A DNA stretch of 64,000 nucleotides, taken from NCBI RefSeq assembly GCF_011045095.1, contig NZ_JAALDL010000005.1:1-64000 (forward strand). The letters are read 5' to 3'. The notes under the pieces were generated by a model. It searched no databases. It was not told where the DNA came from and saw nothing but the letters and a program-made list of their open reading frames with translations. This document shows, piece after piece, positions 43,633-52,440 of the stretch (the stretch's first letter is position 1; every line of letters starts with the position of its first letter). A program made the position numbers and the translations under genes. This DNA comes from Grimontia sedimenti (GTDB taxonomy: Bacteria > Pseudomonadota > Gammaproteobacteria > Enterobacterales > Vibrionaceae).

Positions 43633-44607
43633 TTGAAACTTCAGCAGCTTAAATATCTAAAAGCGATAAAGGACAACAATTTAAACGTGTCCGCGGCCTC
43701 CCAGTCGCTTTTTACAACCCAGCCAGGCGTCAGTAAACAAGTCGGATTGCTGGAAAAAGAACTGGGCGTGAGGATTTTTGAACGTCGTGGTAAAAACCTC
43801 AGCGGTATTACTCCGATCGGTGAACGAATCCTTGAGCAGGTCGAGCGCATGCTGGCGCTGGAGCAAAAAATTAAAGCGCTGGCGAACGAGCATCTGGATC
43901 CGAGTGTAGGTACGCTGAATATCTATACCACGCATACCATTGCACGTTACTTGCTGCCAAACAGCGTGTCTTACTTCACTAAAAAGTATCCGAACATCAA
44001 CTTCCACTTGCATCCGACACTGCCGTTGCAAACGAAGGGGGTGATCAGTAAGGGGCATTCTGACTTTTCCATCGTGGCCCACGATATTGGTGCAGACAAC
44101 GATTTAATCCAGCTGCCTGCGTACCTCTGGACGATGGGATTGGTGGTGCCGGAAGATCATCCGCTGGCGGATGTCCGCAAGCCAACGCTCAAGCAATTGT
44201 CTGAATATCCGATTCTGAGTTACGAGCCGGGTTCAACTGGCCGTCAGGTTCAGGATGAAGCCTTCAGACGCGCGGGTATCAATCCGAACTACTTTATGAC
44301 GGTGATGGATGCTGACGTGATTAAGCGTTATGTCCAGCTTGGTTTTGGTATCGGCATTATCTCTACCTTGGCAGCACGCGACATTGAAAACACGGGTCTG
44401 ACTTATATCAACCTCGATCACTTGTTTGAGCCGTGTAACGCTTGGATTTGCTTTTCGAAAGACATCTTGCTGCAAAATTACATGTACGACTTCCTGATGT
44501 CGTTCTCGCCTCATCTGACCAAAACACTGATGGAAAGTGTGTTGATGCAAAACAGCAGCGAGAAAGTCGACAAGCTGTTTGAAGGTCTGGAACTCCCCGT
44601 TTACTAA
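43633..44607 (+). CDS. CysB-family LysR-type transcriptional regulator (paralogue)
   Basis: 324-residue LysR regulator of the CysB/Cbl group. A TTG start with upstream GAGGTAAGGGA is used. The N-terminal winged helix-turn-helix is LQQLKYLKAIKDNNLNVSAA leading into TTQPGVSKQVGLLEKELGVRIF. The effector domain follows CysB spacing but has diverged, for example where CysB reads [11 protein letters not shown] it has TTHTIARYLLP. A second regulator at 58292 is the true CysB orthologue, so this one probably has another ligand or target. It ends 49 bases from the arginine-decarboxylase-associated genes, convergent with them. Confidence 0.9.
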   Translation: MKLQQLKYLKAIKDNNLNVSAASQSLFTTQPGVSKQVGLLEKELGVRIFERRGKNLSGITPIGERILEQVERMLALEQKIKALANEHLDPSVGTLNIYTTHTIARYLLPNSVSYFTKKYPNINFHLHPTLPLQTKGVISKGHSDFSIVAHDIGADNDLIQLPAYLWTMGLVVPEDHPLADVRKPTLKQLSEYPILSYEPGSTGRQVQDEAFRRAGINPNYFMTVMDADVIKRYVQLGFGIGIISTLAARDIENTGLTYINLDHLFEPCNAWICFSKDILLQNYMYDFLMSFSPHLTKTLMESVLMQNSSEKVDKLFEGLELPVY

Positions 44608-44625
44608 CCTGAAAGAAGAGTGAAG

Positions 44626-44653
44626 AACGCCAGCGAATATGCTGGCGTTTTTA
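44626..44653. terminator. Terminator between the CysB-like gene and the small secreted protein gene
   Basis: A 9-bp stem AACGCCAGC / GCTGGCGTT with a six-base loop and T tail on the plus strand, between convergent genes. Confidence 0.85.
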
Positions 44654-44656
44654 CGT

Positions 44657-45046
44657 TCAATTGTTGGAGGTCTCCCCACTTTCCGGCGGTGGTGTCCGAA
44701 TGACTCTGCCCTGATTGTTGTTGAGCTCAGGATGATCCACCAACAGGTGCTTGCGGATCGCGGGAGGTTCAGGTTCATTTTCCGGATGGTTCTGATGGAA
44801 GATGGGGGTTTTCGGCCGATAGACATGATGCGGCCTACCATCTTCCAGCACACTGTCGGGAATACGTTTGCCAATGATGATTTCTATCGCTGTCATGGCA
44901 TCATCCGTAGGGAGCGTCACGGTTTCCGATTCTTCAATCACCACTTCCTCGGCAGCGTACAGTGCAAGTGGTGAAATCGCGATAACCGTACCGATCAAAA
45001 GGAACGTCGCCAGTTTCTTCATTGTTTGGACTTCAATGTCTGACAT
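44657..45046 (-). CDS. Small exported protein of the arginine decarboxylase locus
   Basis: I do not recognise the family. 129 residues from the ATG at 45046, which is preceded by TAGGAGG at 45051-45057; the start MKKLATFLLIG at 45022 would give a shorter signal peptide version. A hydrophobic export signal (LATFLLIGTVIAISPLALYA) is followed by an acidic stretch and then a His/Pro-rich segment (HHVYRPKTPIFHQNHPENEP). No cysteine for lipidation is seen. Its ribosome binding site contains the stop codon of the antiporter gene, so it is translationally coupled to it. Inference: a periplasmic accessory of the acid-stress module. Confidence 0.78.
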   Translation of the reverse strand: MSDIEVQTMKKLATFLLIGTVIAISPLALYAAEEVVIEESETVTLPTDDAMTAIEIIIGKRIPDSVLEDGRPHHVYRPKTPIFHQNHPENEPEPPAIRKHLLVDHPELNNNQGRVIRTPPPESGETSNN

Positions 45047-45054
45047 ATTTCCTC

Positions 45055-46374
45055 CTAAGCGGGCGTGCCGTCATTTCTGTCGCGTGCAGCAACGAATCCA
45101 TAGAAGATGTAGCCGAACATGGTGAGGATCGAGCCCCAGAACACGGCAGATTGACCACAGGCATACACGCCGTAAATACTGTAAATCACGGCGAAAGTCC
45201 CGATCGTAGCTGCCGTTTTATACTCTTTCTGGCTGACATTCTGCTTGCGGAGAATGACTTCGAGACCGGTCAGCGACAGTATGTATGGAACCATATTGAT
45301 GAATACCGCGAGGTTAAGCAGTACATTGAACTGCTTGACCAGATTTGGCGAAATCGTCATCACAGCCAGCAACAATTCGAGCCCCAACATAATCAACATG
45401 CCTTTGATGGGCGCATTGTTTTTATTCACTTCACCAAACACTTTCGGGAACAGGCGAATGTCTGCTGCGGCTTTCGATACCTGCGCATTGGTAAACTGCC
45501 AACCAAGTAAGGAACCGATACAGGCAATCACGGCCAGTGCGGTGATAATACTGCCCACAGTTTCGTTAAACATGTAGGTATAAACCAACCCGAAAGGCGC
45601 ATCGGATTTGGCCAGTTCGGCGTTCGGGATAATGCCCTGAATCACTGACGTTGATGTGATGTAAACGATGGCGGTGAAGCTGGTGGCGAGCATACAGGCC
45701 AAAGGAACGTTCTTTTCGGGGTTTTCTACGGCCCCTGAATTGGCCCCGGCTGACTCAATCCCTAAAAAAGCCCATAGCGTTAATGCGATGCCTGATGAGA
45801 CCGCGGTGATGGTCGTGTCCTGATGGGGATTCCACGCTTCGGCGAAAACATCAGGCTTGAACCAGAACCAGCCGGCAACGGATAAGCCAACCACTGGAAT
45901 GATGATGCCCCAGACCGTAATAGCAGAGATTTGACCGGTGATTTTCGGCCCCCAGAAATTGGCAACCATGGTGACAACCAAAATGGCGACCACAGCAATA
46001 AAAGTGTGTATCGGAGTGGTTTTAATCCAAGGGAAGAAGGGCACCAAATAACCAGCCGCTGACACAGCAATCGCCACCGCACTGATCACCAGACAGACAT
46101 AATAGGTATATGAAGCAATAAAGAAGGATGACTTTCCGTGCGCTTCGTTGGCATAAGCAGACATGCCGCCGTCTTTGTTGCAGTACATGCCACACTTGGC
46201 AAACGCATAGGCAATACACATTGCGCCCAGTGCCGTCACAACCCATGAAAGCAGCGAAATTGCCCCGGTTTGAGCCAAGCTTGCTGGCAGCATGATGATG
46301 CCAGAGCCCATCATGTTTACAGTCACTATGGTGGTTAATCCCACCAGTCCCATTTTATTTTGTTCTGACGCCAT
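45055..46374 (-). CDS. PotE-type basic amino acid/polyamine antiporter
   Basis: APC-superfamily exchanger of the inner membrane with about 12 hydrophobic segments. 439 residues from the ATG at 46374 (MASEQNKMGLVGLTTIVTVN), which has GGAGA seven bases upstream; an ATG at 46392 is possible. Sequence runs such as VNMMGSGIIMLP, ITGQISAITVWGIIIPVVGL and TLWAFLGIESA match PotE (putrescine-ornithine) more closely than AdiC or CadB. Its divergent partner is adiA, so in this setting it more likely swaps arginine for agmatine; that substrate is inference. Confidence 0.9.
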   Translation of the reverse strand: MASEQNKMGLVGLTTIVTVNMMGSGIIMLPASLAQTGAISLLSWVVTALGAMCIAYAFAKCGMYCNKDGGMSAYANEAHGKSSFFIASYTYYVCLVISAVAIAVSAAGYLVPFFPWIKTTPIHTFIAVVAILVVTMVANFWGPKITGQISAITVWGIIIPVVGLSVAGWFWFKPDVFAEAWNPHQDTTITAVSSGIALTLWAFLGIESAGANSGAVENPEKNVPLACMLATSFTAIVYITSTSVIQGIIPNAELAKSDAPFGLVYTYMFNETVGSIITALAVIACIGSLLGWQFTNAQVSKAAADIRLFPKVFGEVNKNNAPIKGMLIMLGLELLLAVMTISPNLVKQFNVLLNLAVFINMVPYILSLTGLEVILRKQNVSQKEYKTAATIGTFAVIYSIYGVYACGQSAVFWGSILTMFGYIFYGFVAARDRNDGTPA

Positions 46375-46758
46375 ACTGATTCTCCACTGCATTATTTGGG
46401 CAAGAAATGCAGGTATTCAGCCTTGCTGCATACACGTTCGATTGACGATCTCCCGCCGCTGCATCGAAACAAGTGAAAAGGCTTTGCCTGTCGAATTGAA
46501 AGTAGAAGTGGAGTAGTGAGGTGTTTGGTTCTTTTACAAGACAAAAGCACAGTTCGTCCTAATGAAACTAATTACCCACATTTCTGTAAGCCAATAAAAA
46601 TAGGGGATTGATGATGCGCCCTATCGGCAATGCATCAATTTTCACTTTGGTTTTTTCTTCAAATTTGTCTTTTTTGCGACTTTGTCTGCCAGAGGGCTCT
46701 TCTATGGTGAATGGGACTCAAACAAAACACTTCTCCTCATTCAGTGTCGGAGCTGGCT
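46375..46758. promoter_or_regulatory. Divergent control region between the antiporter gene and adiA
   Basis: 384 bases that must drive both transcripts of the arginine decarboxylase module. The adiA side is T-rich (46630-46680). No repeat or specific operator could be named with confidence. An in-frame ATG at 46711 offers a longer adiA start, but it lacks homology support. Confidence 0.55.
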
Positions 46759-49053
46759 ATGAAAACCTACGGAAAGAAATTTAATGTTCTGATTTTGGAA
46801 GAAGCCCATAAAGAAGGTGTAGTGGGTAATGCGATTGAAAGGCTGATTGCAGAGCTGGAAAGCAGCGGCGCAAGAGTCATGGTGGCGACAAGCTTTGATG
46901 ATTGTTATTCGGTGATTTTTTCGAATACTGCGCTTGATTGTCTGATGCTTACATCAGCCATGAGCGGGTCCCAAAGCGAAGAAAATGAGCGCTTTTATGT
47001 GCTGATAGAAAAGCTCAACCGTCGTCAGCAAAATGTCCCTGTGTTCCTGCTGGCTGAGCGTAAGAAAATCACCCTTCACGTCACCCGAGAGATGATGGAA
47101 AAAGTCGATGAGTTCGCCTGGATTCTGGAAGACACGCCAGACTTCATAGCAGGCCGAGCCGTCGCCGCAATGAACCGCTACCGTAAGCAGCTGCTACCTC
47201 CACTGATGTCCGCATTGATGAAATATGACGATATTCATGAGTATTCATGGGCAGCACCAGGTCACCAAGGAGGCGTTGGCTTTACCAAGACCCCAGCAGG
47301 ACAACGCTTTTACAATTACTACGGTGAGGGACTGTTCCGCACCGACATGGGGATCGAGCGTGGGAGCTTAGGTTCATTGCTCGACCACACGGGCTATTTT
47401 GGTGACAGTGAGCGTTATGCGGCCAAGGTCTTTGGCGCTGACCAATCTTACTCGCTGGTGACGGGTACATCAGGCTCCAACCGCACCATTATGTCCGCCT
47501 GTATGAACGAGAATGATCTGGTGATTTGCGACCGCAACTGTCACAAGTCGATTGAGCAGGGACTGATGCTTTCCGGTGCACGGCCCGTTTACCTGCTGCC
47601 AACACGCAACCGCTACGGCATTATCGGCCCCATCTATCCTGACCAGCTCTCCAAGCAGGTGCTCGATCAGCGGGCGAAAGATTACTCACTCACCAAAGAT
47701 TACGCGGACCAACGCGCGGTGTATGCTGTGCTGACAAACTGTACCTACGACGGTCTTTGTTATAACGCTGAAAGGGCACAGGACATTCTGGCCGAGAGCA
47801 GCGACCGTATTCATTTCGATGAAGCTTGGTACGGTTATGCACGCTTTAACCCTATCTACGAAAAACACTATGCGATGCGCGGCGAGCCAACCGAAGACCC
47901 GGACGCGCCAACCGTGTTTGCGACTCACTCTACCCACAAACTGCTGAATGCCTTGTCCCAAGCATCTTGGCTACATGTGAGAAACGGTAAAGGCGCCATC
48001 AGCTTTGAGCGCTTCAATCAGGCGTACATGATGCACGCGACCACTTCTCCGTTGTATGCGATCTGTGCATCGAATGATATAGCCGTATCGCAGATGGCCG
48101 GTAACCGAGGTCATTCGCTGACGCTGGAAGTGATTCGCGAAGCGGTGGATTTCCGTCAGGCGATGGGGCGGCTGAATCGTGAATACACAGAAAATGGTGA
48201 CTGGTTCTTCACGCCGTGGAATGCGGACACTGTCAAAGACCCAGAAACCGGGGAAACTTACGCCTTCGAAGATGCGCCTGCAGACTTGCTATGCGAGAGT
48301 CAGGATGCCTGGGTGATGCACCCTGGCGACAACTGGCACGGCTTCAAAGATATGCCTGCAGACTGGTGTATGCTCGATCCAATCAAGGTCAGTATTCTCG
48401 CGCCGGGCATGGGCGATGATGGCAAACTGCTTGATAAAGGTGTGCCAGCCGCACTGGTTACACTCTACCTCGGACGCTTCGGTATCGTGCCGACCCGTAC
48501 CACAGATTTTCAGGTGATGTTCCTCTTCTCAATGGGTATCACCAAAGGTAAGTGGGCAACGCTGGTCAATACGCTGATGGGTTTCAAACGTCACTACGAC
48601 AACAACACGCCACTGGTGGATTCGCTGCCTGATTTGGCGTCAGATTTCCCTGATGTCTATGGCGAGATGGGGCTTAAGGATTTGGGCGACAAGATTTTCA
48701 GTTATCTGAAACAGCACAATCCGGGTGAAGTATTGAATGCGGCTTACGAAACGCTACCAGAAGCCGTGATGACGCCACGCGCCGCCTATCAGGCTATCGT
48801 CGCTGATAACGTGGAAATGGTGCCTTCGCATCAACTCGTTGGGCGTGTTGCTGCCAATGCGGTTATCCCATATCCACCGGGCATTCCGATGTTAATGTCC
48901 GGAGAGAGCTTCGGTGACGAGAACAGTCCGCAAATCAAATATCTCAAGAGCCTTGAAGTGTGGGATGAAGAATTCCCAGGCTTTGAAAAAGAAACCGAAG
49001 GGACAGAGATGCATGATGGTATCTATCATGTGATGTGCGTGAAATCGGTTTAA
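46759..49053 (+). CDS. adiA: Biodegradative (acid-inducible) arginine decarboxylase
   Basis: PLP enzyme converting arginine to agmatine and CO2 while consuming a proton, the basis of arginine-dependent acid resistance. 764 residues from the ATG at 46759 (E. coli AdiA 756), with CGGAG six bases upstream. The N-terminal wing domain precedes the fold-type I core; the PLP lysine lies in FATHSTHKLLNALSQASW (K394). EYSWAAPGHQGGVGFTKTPA, DRNCHKSIEQGLMLSGA and the C-terminal TEGTEMHDGIYHVMCVK match AdiA rather than lysine or ornithine decarboxylases. It is divergent from the PotE-type antiporter. Confidence 0.96.
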   Translation: MKTYGKKFNVLILEEAHKEGVVGNAIERLIAELESSGARVMVATSFDDCYSVIFSNTALDCLMLTSAMSGSQSEENERFYVLIEKLNRRQQNVPVFLLAERKKITLHVTREMMEKVDEFAWILEDTPDFIAGRAVAAMNRYRKQLLPPLMSALMKYDDIHEYSWAAPGHQGGVGFTKTPAGQRFYNYYGEGLFRTDMGIERGSLGSLLDHTGYFGDSERYAAKVFGADQSYSLVTGTSGSNRTIMSACMNENDLVICDRNCHKSIEQGLMLSGARPVYLLPTRNRYGIIGPIYPDQLSKQVLDQRAKDYSLTKDYADQRAVYAVLTNCTYDGLCYNAERAQDILAESSDRIHFDEAWYGYARFNPIYEKHYAMRGEPTEDPDAPTVFATHSTHKLLNALSQASWLHVRNGKGAISFERFNQAYMMHATTSPLYAICASNDIAVSQMAGNRGHSLTLEVIREAVDFRQAMGRLNREYTENGDWFFTPWNADTVKDPETGETYAFEDAPADLLCESQDAWVMHPGDNWHGFKDMPADWCMLDPIKVSILAPGMGDDGKLLDKGVPAALVTLYLGRFGIVPTRTTDFQVMFLFSMGITKGKWATLVNTLMGFKRHYDNNTPLVDSLPDLASDFPDVYGEMGLKDLGDKIFSYLKQHNPGEVLNAAYETLPEAVMTPRAAYQAIVADNVEMVPSHQLVGRVAANAVIPYPPGIPMLMSGESFGDENSPQIKYLKSLEVWDEEFPGFEKETEGTEMHDGIYHVMCVKSV

Positions 49054-49065
49054 ACGCCAAAGAAA

Positions 49066-49098
49066 AAGGGGAAGCTAATGGCTTCCCCTTACTTGTTT
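49066..49098 (+). terminator. Terminator after adiA
   Basis: A 10-bp stem AAGGGGAAGC / GCTTCCCCTT with a five-base loop and a T-rich tail, 13 bases after the adiA stop, before the convergent oxidase gene. Confidence 0.88.
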
Positions 49099-49111
49099 TG
49101 TTCTACCAGGT

Positions 49112-50581
49112 TTACTTAACGACGGTGAATTGCCCCATCATTCCCATATCCTCGTGCTCCAGAATATGGCAGTGGTACATGTATGGCCATTGCTCGGGAG
49201 CCTCATATTCGAACTTCAGCAGAATTTCGGCCTCACCATTTGGATAGATGGTGTCTTTCCAACCTTGGTCTTCTGGCGCTGGCGGGTTTCCGTTCATCGA
49301 CAAAATCAGAAAGGACGTGCCGTGCATGTGAAATGGATGCCTACCTGAATTGATTGTCCACTTTTCCAGCTGTCCTAACTTGGATTCATGGTTAATGACA
49401 TTCATGTCCATCTGTTGACCATTAATGGACATATCATCCAGCTCAAAAATACGCTCTACCTGAACGTCTTTTTCAAGGTAAGGGGTAATGGTATTGAGTT
49501 GTTTGGGTAACGCAGATGCTAGCGCCTCGAGCGAGCTATCAACCCGGAGTTCAAGAACAGATTGGCTTTCTGAGAAAGGAACGAGCGCAGCGTTGAATCC
49601 GCTATAATTCATGGGTAACAGCCTTGCCAGCACCCTCTGGTTTTCGACGGCTGACATATCAACGACGATGTCATTCCGTTCTCCAGGTGCCATTTTCAAA
49701 GATGTTAATTCTACCGGGGAGGCCAGCAAGCCGCCTTCTGTCGCTATTTTATAGAAAGGTTGGTCGCCTTCCAGATAGAACTCATACGAGCGGGCATTGG
49801 AGCCGTTGAGTAAACGTAATCTGACAAAAGATTGAGGTACCATCGTGTAGGGATTGATGGTGCCATTGACCACAAGCGTGCCTTCTCTCAAATCCTCCGG
49901 CATGTCGTTAGCCGGGTATGGCGTCATCTTTCCATCAACAAAGTTTCTGTCCTGAATGACCAAAGGTATGTCATCAACGCCGTAGGTGTTTGGGAGCCCC
50001 AAAGACAGTGAATGCTCATCCTCAATAAGATAAAAACCCGCCAGTCCAGAATGAACCTGCTTGGCAGTGGAGCCTTTAAGGTGTGGGTGATACCAGTTAG
50101 TGGAGGCCTGTTGCACGACAGGAATGGTTACGTTCCATGTATCTCCGGGTAGGATTTTGTTTTGAGGACCGCCGTCAATCTTTCCTACAACGTGTAAGCC
50201 ATGACCGTGAATATTCGTTGGTTCATCAAGATGGTTGGTAAACGCAATGGCTGTACTTTCGCCTTTGTACATTTTTATTGTTGGACCCAGATAGCCACCA
50301 TTGTAGCCACTGGTTTTACTCTTAACCCCGGGATAAAACTCGTGCTCACCTTCTTTGATATCGATGACTATCAGGCCATTTTGAGTTCGGCTGTCAATGA
50401 GTGTCGGAATACTCAAGGGTGTTACTGCTGCTGTAGTTGGTGGAGAAGCGCGCAGAGCAGTGCTGGCAACAATAGCAGCAAAAATAAGTGCGGAGACCAT
50501 TAGCATGACTAAGGCTACGCGTCGGCTGGCAAAACCTTTCTGGCGCTTATATGCACCTTTTATTTGTCTGAAACAGGTCAT
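49112..50581 (-). CDS. Periplasmic multicopper oxidase
   Basis: Three-cupredoxin-domain oxidase, 489 residues. All four copper-ligand blocks are visible: HGHGLH (125-130), WYHPH (163-167), HPFHMHG (415-421) and HCHILEHEDMGM (470-481), with type-1 ligands Cys471, His476 and probably Met481. The N-terminus has SRRVALVML followed by a hydrophobic run, a plausible Tat signal after a rather long basic leader. The methionine-rich insert of CueO before the last domain is not evident, so cuprous oxidase activity is uncertain; SufI-like proteins lack these ligands and are excluded. No copper efflux gene is adjacent. Confidence 0.91.
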   Translation of the reverse strand: MTCFRQIKGAYKRQKGFASRRVALVMLMVSALIFAAIVASTALRASPPTTAAVTPLSIPTLIDSRTQNGLIVIDIKEGEHEFYPGVKSKTSGYNGGYLGPTIKMYKGESTAIAFTNHLDEPTNIHGHGLHVVGKIDGGPQNKILPGDTWNVTIPVVQQASTNWYHPHLKGSTAKQVHSGLAGFYLIEDEHSLSLGLPNTYGVDDIPLVIQDRNFVDGKMTPYPANDMPEDLREGTLVVNGTINPYTMVPQSFVRLRLLNGSNARSYEFYLEGDQPFYKIATEGGLLASPVELTSLKMAPGERNDIVVDMSAVENQRVLARLLPMNYSGFNAALVPFSESQSVLELRVDSSLEALASALPKQLNTITPYLEKDVQVERIFELDDMSINGQQMDMNVINHESKLGQLEKWTINSGRHPFHMHGTSFLILSMNGNPPAPEDQGWKDTIYPNGEAEILLKFEYEAPEQWPYMYHCHILEHEDMGMMGQFTVVK

Positions 50582-50742
50582 CCTTTTTCCCTAAATAACT
50601 TAAATATGTTTTGGTGGCGGATTATTTAATATCAGACTGTGTTCGTCCATTTAGAGCCTAGCTCAAAAGTGATACAAACAAGAAAAAGACTACGTGTTGT
50701 CCAGATTCCACCGTCTTTAAGTATAAGAAGTTGTAGAGAATA

Positions 50743-50776
50743 GAAAAAAGGCCAGAGCAAAAAGCGTCTGGCCTTT
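50743..50776 (-). terminator. Terminator of the DUF3100-amidohydrolase operon
   Basis: A 10-bp perfect stem AAAGGCCAGA / TCTGGCCTTT with a ten-base loop and an A run at its left (U tract on the minus strand), 24 bases after the amidohydrolase stop. Confidence 0.88.
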
Positions 50777-50799
50777 GGTTTTTATGGGGGAAGTTAAGC

Positions 50800-51987
50800 T
50801 TAGTGGCAGGCGATATGGATAAAAATCTGCGCACCGACCAACAGAAAGTCGTCATCCACATAGTAAGGGTTTGAGTGCAGGTAATTACAAATGCCTGCCT
50901 CTTTGTTACCACTACCTAGGAAGAACATCGCGCCTTTGCGATCTTCTGCTGCATTCACCATCAGGCTGAAATCTTCAGAACCTGTCATTGGATTGCCATT
51001 TGGATCCAGACGGTCAGCAGGCACGATAGCGCGCGCTGCATCTACCACGCGCTGGTAAGCCTCTGGGTGGTTGATGACTGCTGGGTAGCCTTCGCAAACC
51101 ATCGTGGTTTTGAAGCCACGGATTTCACTTTCTTTTACGAAAGTTTCAAAGCTGTCTTTCAGGATCTGATCAGTTTCAGCGTCCATAGCGCGGATGGTGC
51201 CGCGAGCCTGTGCATAGTCAGGCACAGCGTTAGGAATGCTGCCGCCGTTGAACATACCACAACCGAATACTGCAGGGCTGAACGGGTTAGTGCGCTTGGC
51301 AACCACGTAGTCCATGTCCATGATAATACGGCTGGCTTCGCGAATCGCATCCAGACCTTTCTGCGGGGTTGAACCGTGAGCAGAAACGCCATGAACGTCC
51401 AAAGTCCACGCAGAGCCATAAGAAGACATGATGCCGTTGTTGATTTTCACGAAGCCGTATTCCAGAGCCGCGTCATTGTGCAGTGCATACACTTCCGCGA
51501 TGCCTTCCATACAACCCAGCTCAACCATTTTGCTTGCGCCCGGTACACGCATGTCTTCTTCCGCCATTTGGAAGATAAAGCGTACGTTGTGTTTCAGCTC
51601 GGTCTGGTTTTCGGCAAGGTATTTCGCCGTGGTCAGGATGATCGCCATATGGGTATCGTGACCACAGTTGTGTGAGCGGCCTTCATGCGTCGAACGGTAT
51701 TCGTTGTCCGTCATGTCGTCCATTTCCAGTGCGTCCATGTCCGCACGGAAGCCAACACGTTTCCACTCAGGGTTCACGGTCAGATCAGCGATGAAGCCAG
51801 TGAAACCTTCGTAAGTGGTCAGGCTGTAACCCATCTCAGTCATCAGCGCCTGGCAGTAAGCCGTGGTTTTGAACTCTTCACCGGAGATCTCAGGGATCTG
51901 GTGCAGGTCACGACGTGTGTTGATGCTGAACTCATGCAGGCCAAGCAGCTTGCTGTCCAGATTGAAGTTTGAGTACTTAGCCGACAT
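50800..51987 (-). CDS. M20-family metal-dependent amidohydrolase
   Basis: Zinc/manganese peptidase-amidohydrolase of subfamily M20D (N-acyl-amino acid or aminobenzoyl-glutamate hydrolase type). 395 residues. Metal-ligand motifs: RADMDALEM (Asp), HNCGHDTHM (Cys/His), AEEDMRVPGA (catalytic Glu), and the terminal YLHSNPYYVDDDF (His). The lid domain includes DVHGVSAHGSTPQKGLDAI. It starts immediately after the TAA of the small membrane protein gene, with AAAGGGA upstream, so it is the last gene of a three-gene operon with two membrane proteins. Substrate unknown. Confidence 0.92.
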   Translation of the reverse strand: MSAKYSNFNLDSKLLGLHEFSINTRRDLHQIPEISGEEFKTTAYCQALMTEMGYSLTTYEGFTGFIADLTVNPEWKRVGFRADMDALEMDDMTDNEYRSTHEGRSHNCGHDTHMAIILTTAKYLAENQTELKHNVRFIFQMAEEDMRVPGASKMVELGCMEGIAEVYALHNDAALEYGFVKINNGIMSSYGSAWTLDVHGVSAHGSTPQKGLDAIREASRIIMDMDYVVAKRTNPFSPAVFGCGMFNGGSIPNAVPDYAQARGTIRAMDAETDQILKDSFETFVKESEIRGFKTTMVCEGYPAVINHPEAYQRVVDAARAIVPADRLDPNGNPMTGSEDFSLMVNAAEDRKGAMFFLGSGNKEAGICNYLHSNPYYVDDDFLLVGAQIFIHIACH

Positions 51988-52437
51988 TTAGATAATCCCT
52001 TTCATTTGGAACCCGATTTGTGCAATCACAGACGCTCCGAAGAAACAGCTGGTCGCCACAATCAGGAAGATAACGATAACTTTCCAAGACATCTTTTTCA
52101 GCTCTTCCATCTGTCCGCCAACAGACAGACCTGCAAATGCCAGTAGCGGCACACACACAGACAGGAACTGGATCTTACCCACTGATTCCAGGAAGTAAGT
52201 GCGAACCGGGGTCTCAGGCAGACAAATCAGAATACCGATAATGGTCGCGTAGGCGAACGTTGGAAGTGAAGAAGGAATGAACTTCTTCGCAACCAGAGAG
52301 AGGAACACAATCACAGACATAGCAATGAAGCTGTGTACCATCTCAGTCGGCGCAGTGCCGTTGGTCAGAAATTGGGTAAAGCCAGCCAGTACAATCGCAA
52401 GCGAGACCAGCTTCATGTCATTCATAATCACTTTCAT
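51988..52437 (-). CDS. Small integral membrane protein of the DUF3100 operon
   Basis: 149 residues, almost entirely hydrophobic with about four or five membrane spans and little extramembrane sequence. I do not recognise a named family. The start MKVIMNDMKLVSLAIVLAGF lies three bases after the DUF3100 stop. Its constant pairing with the larger membrane protein suggests the two form a complex, perhaps a split transporter. GGQMEELKKMSWKVIVIF is the only polar loop near the C-terminus. Confidence 0.85.
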   Translation of the reverse strand: MKVIMNDMKLVSLAIVLAGFTQFLTNGTAPTEMVHSFIAMSVIVFLSLVAKKFIPSSLPTFAYATIIGILICLPETPVRTYFLESVGKIQFLSVCVPLLAFAGLSVGGQMEELKKMSWKVIVIFLIVATSCFFGASVIAQIGFQMKGII

Positions 52438-52440
52438 GGC

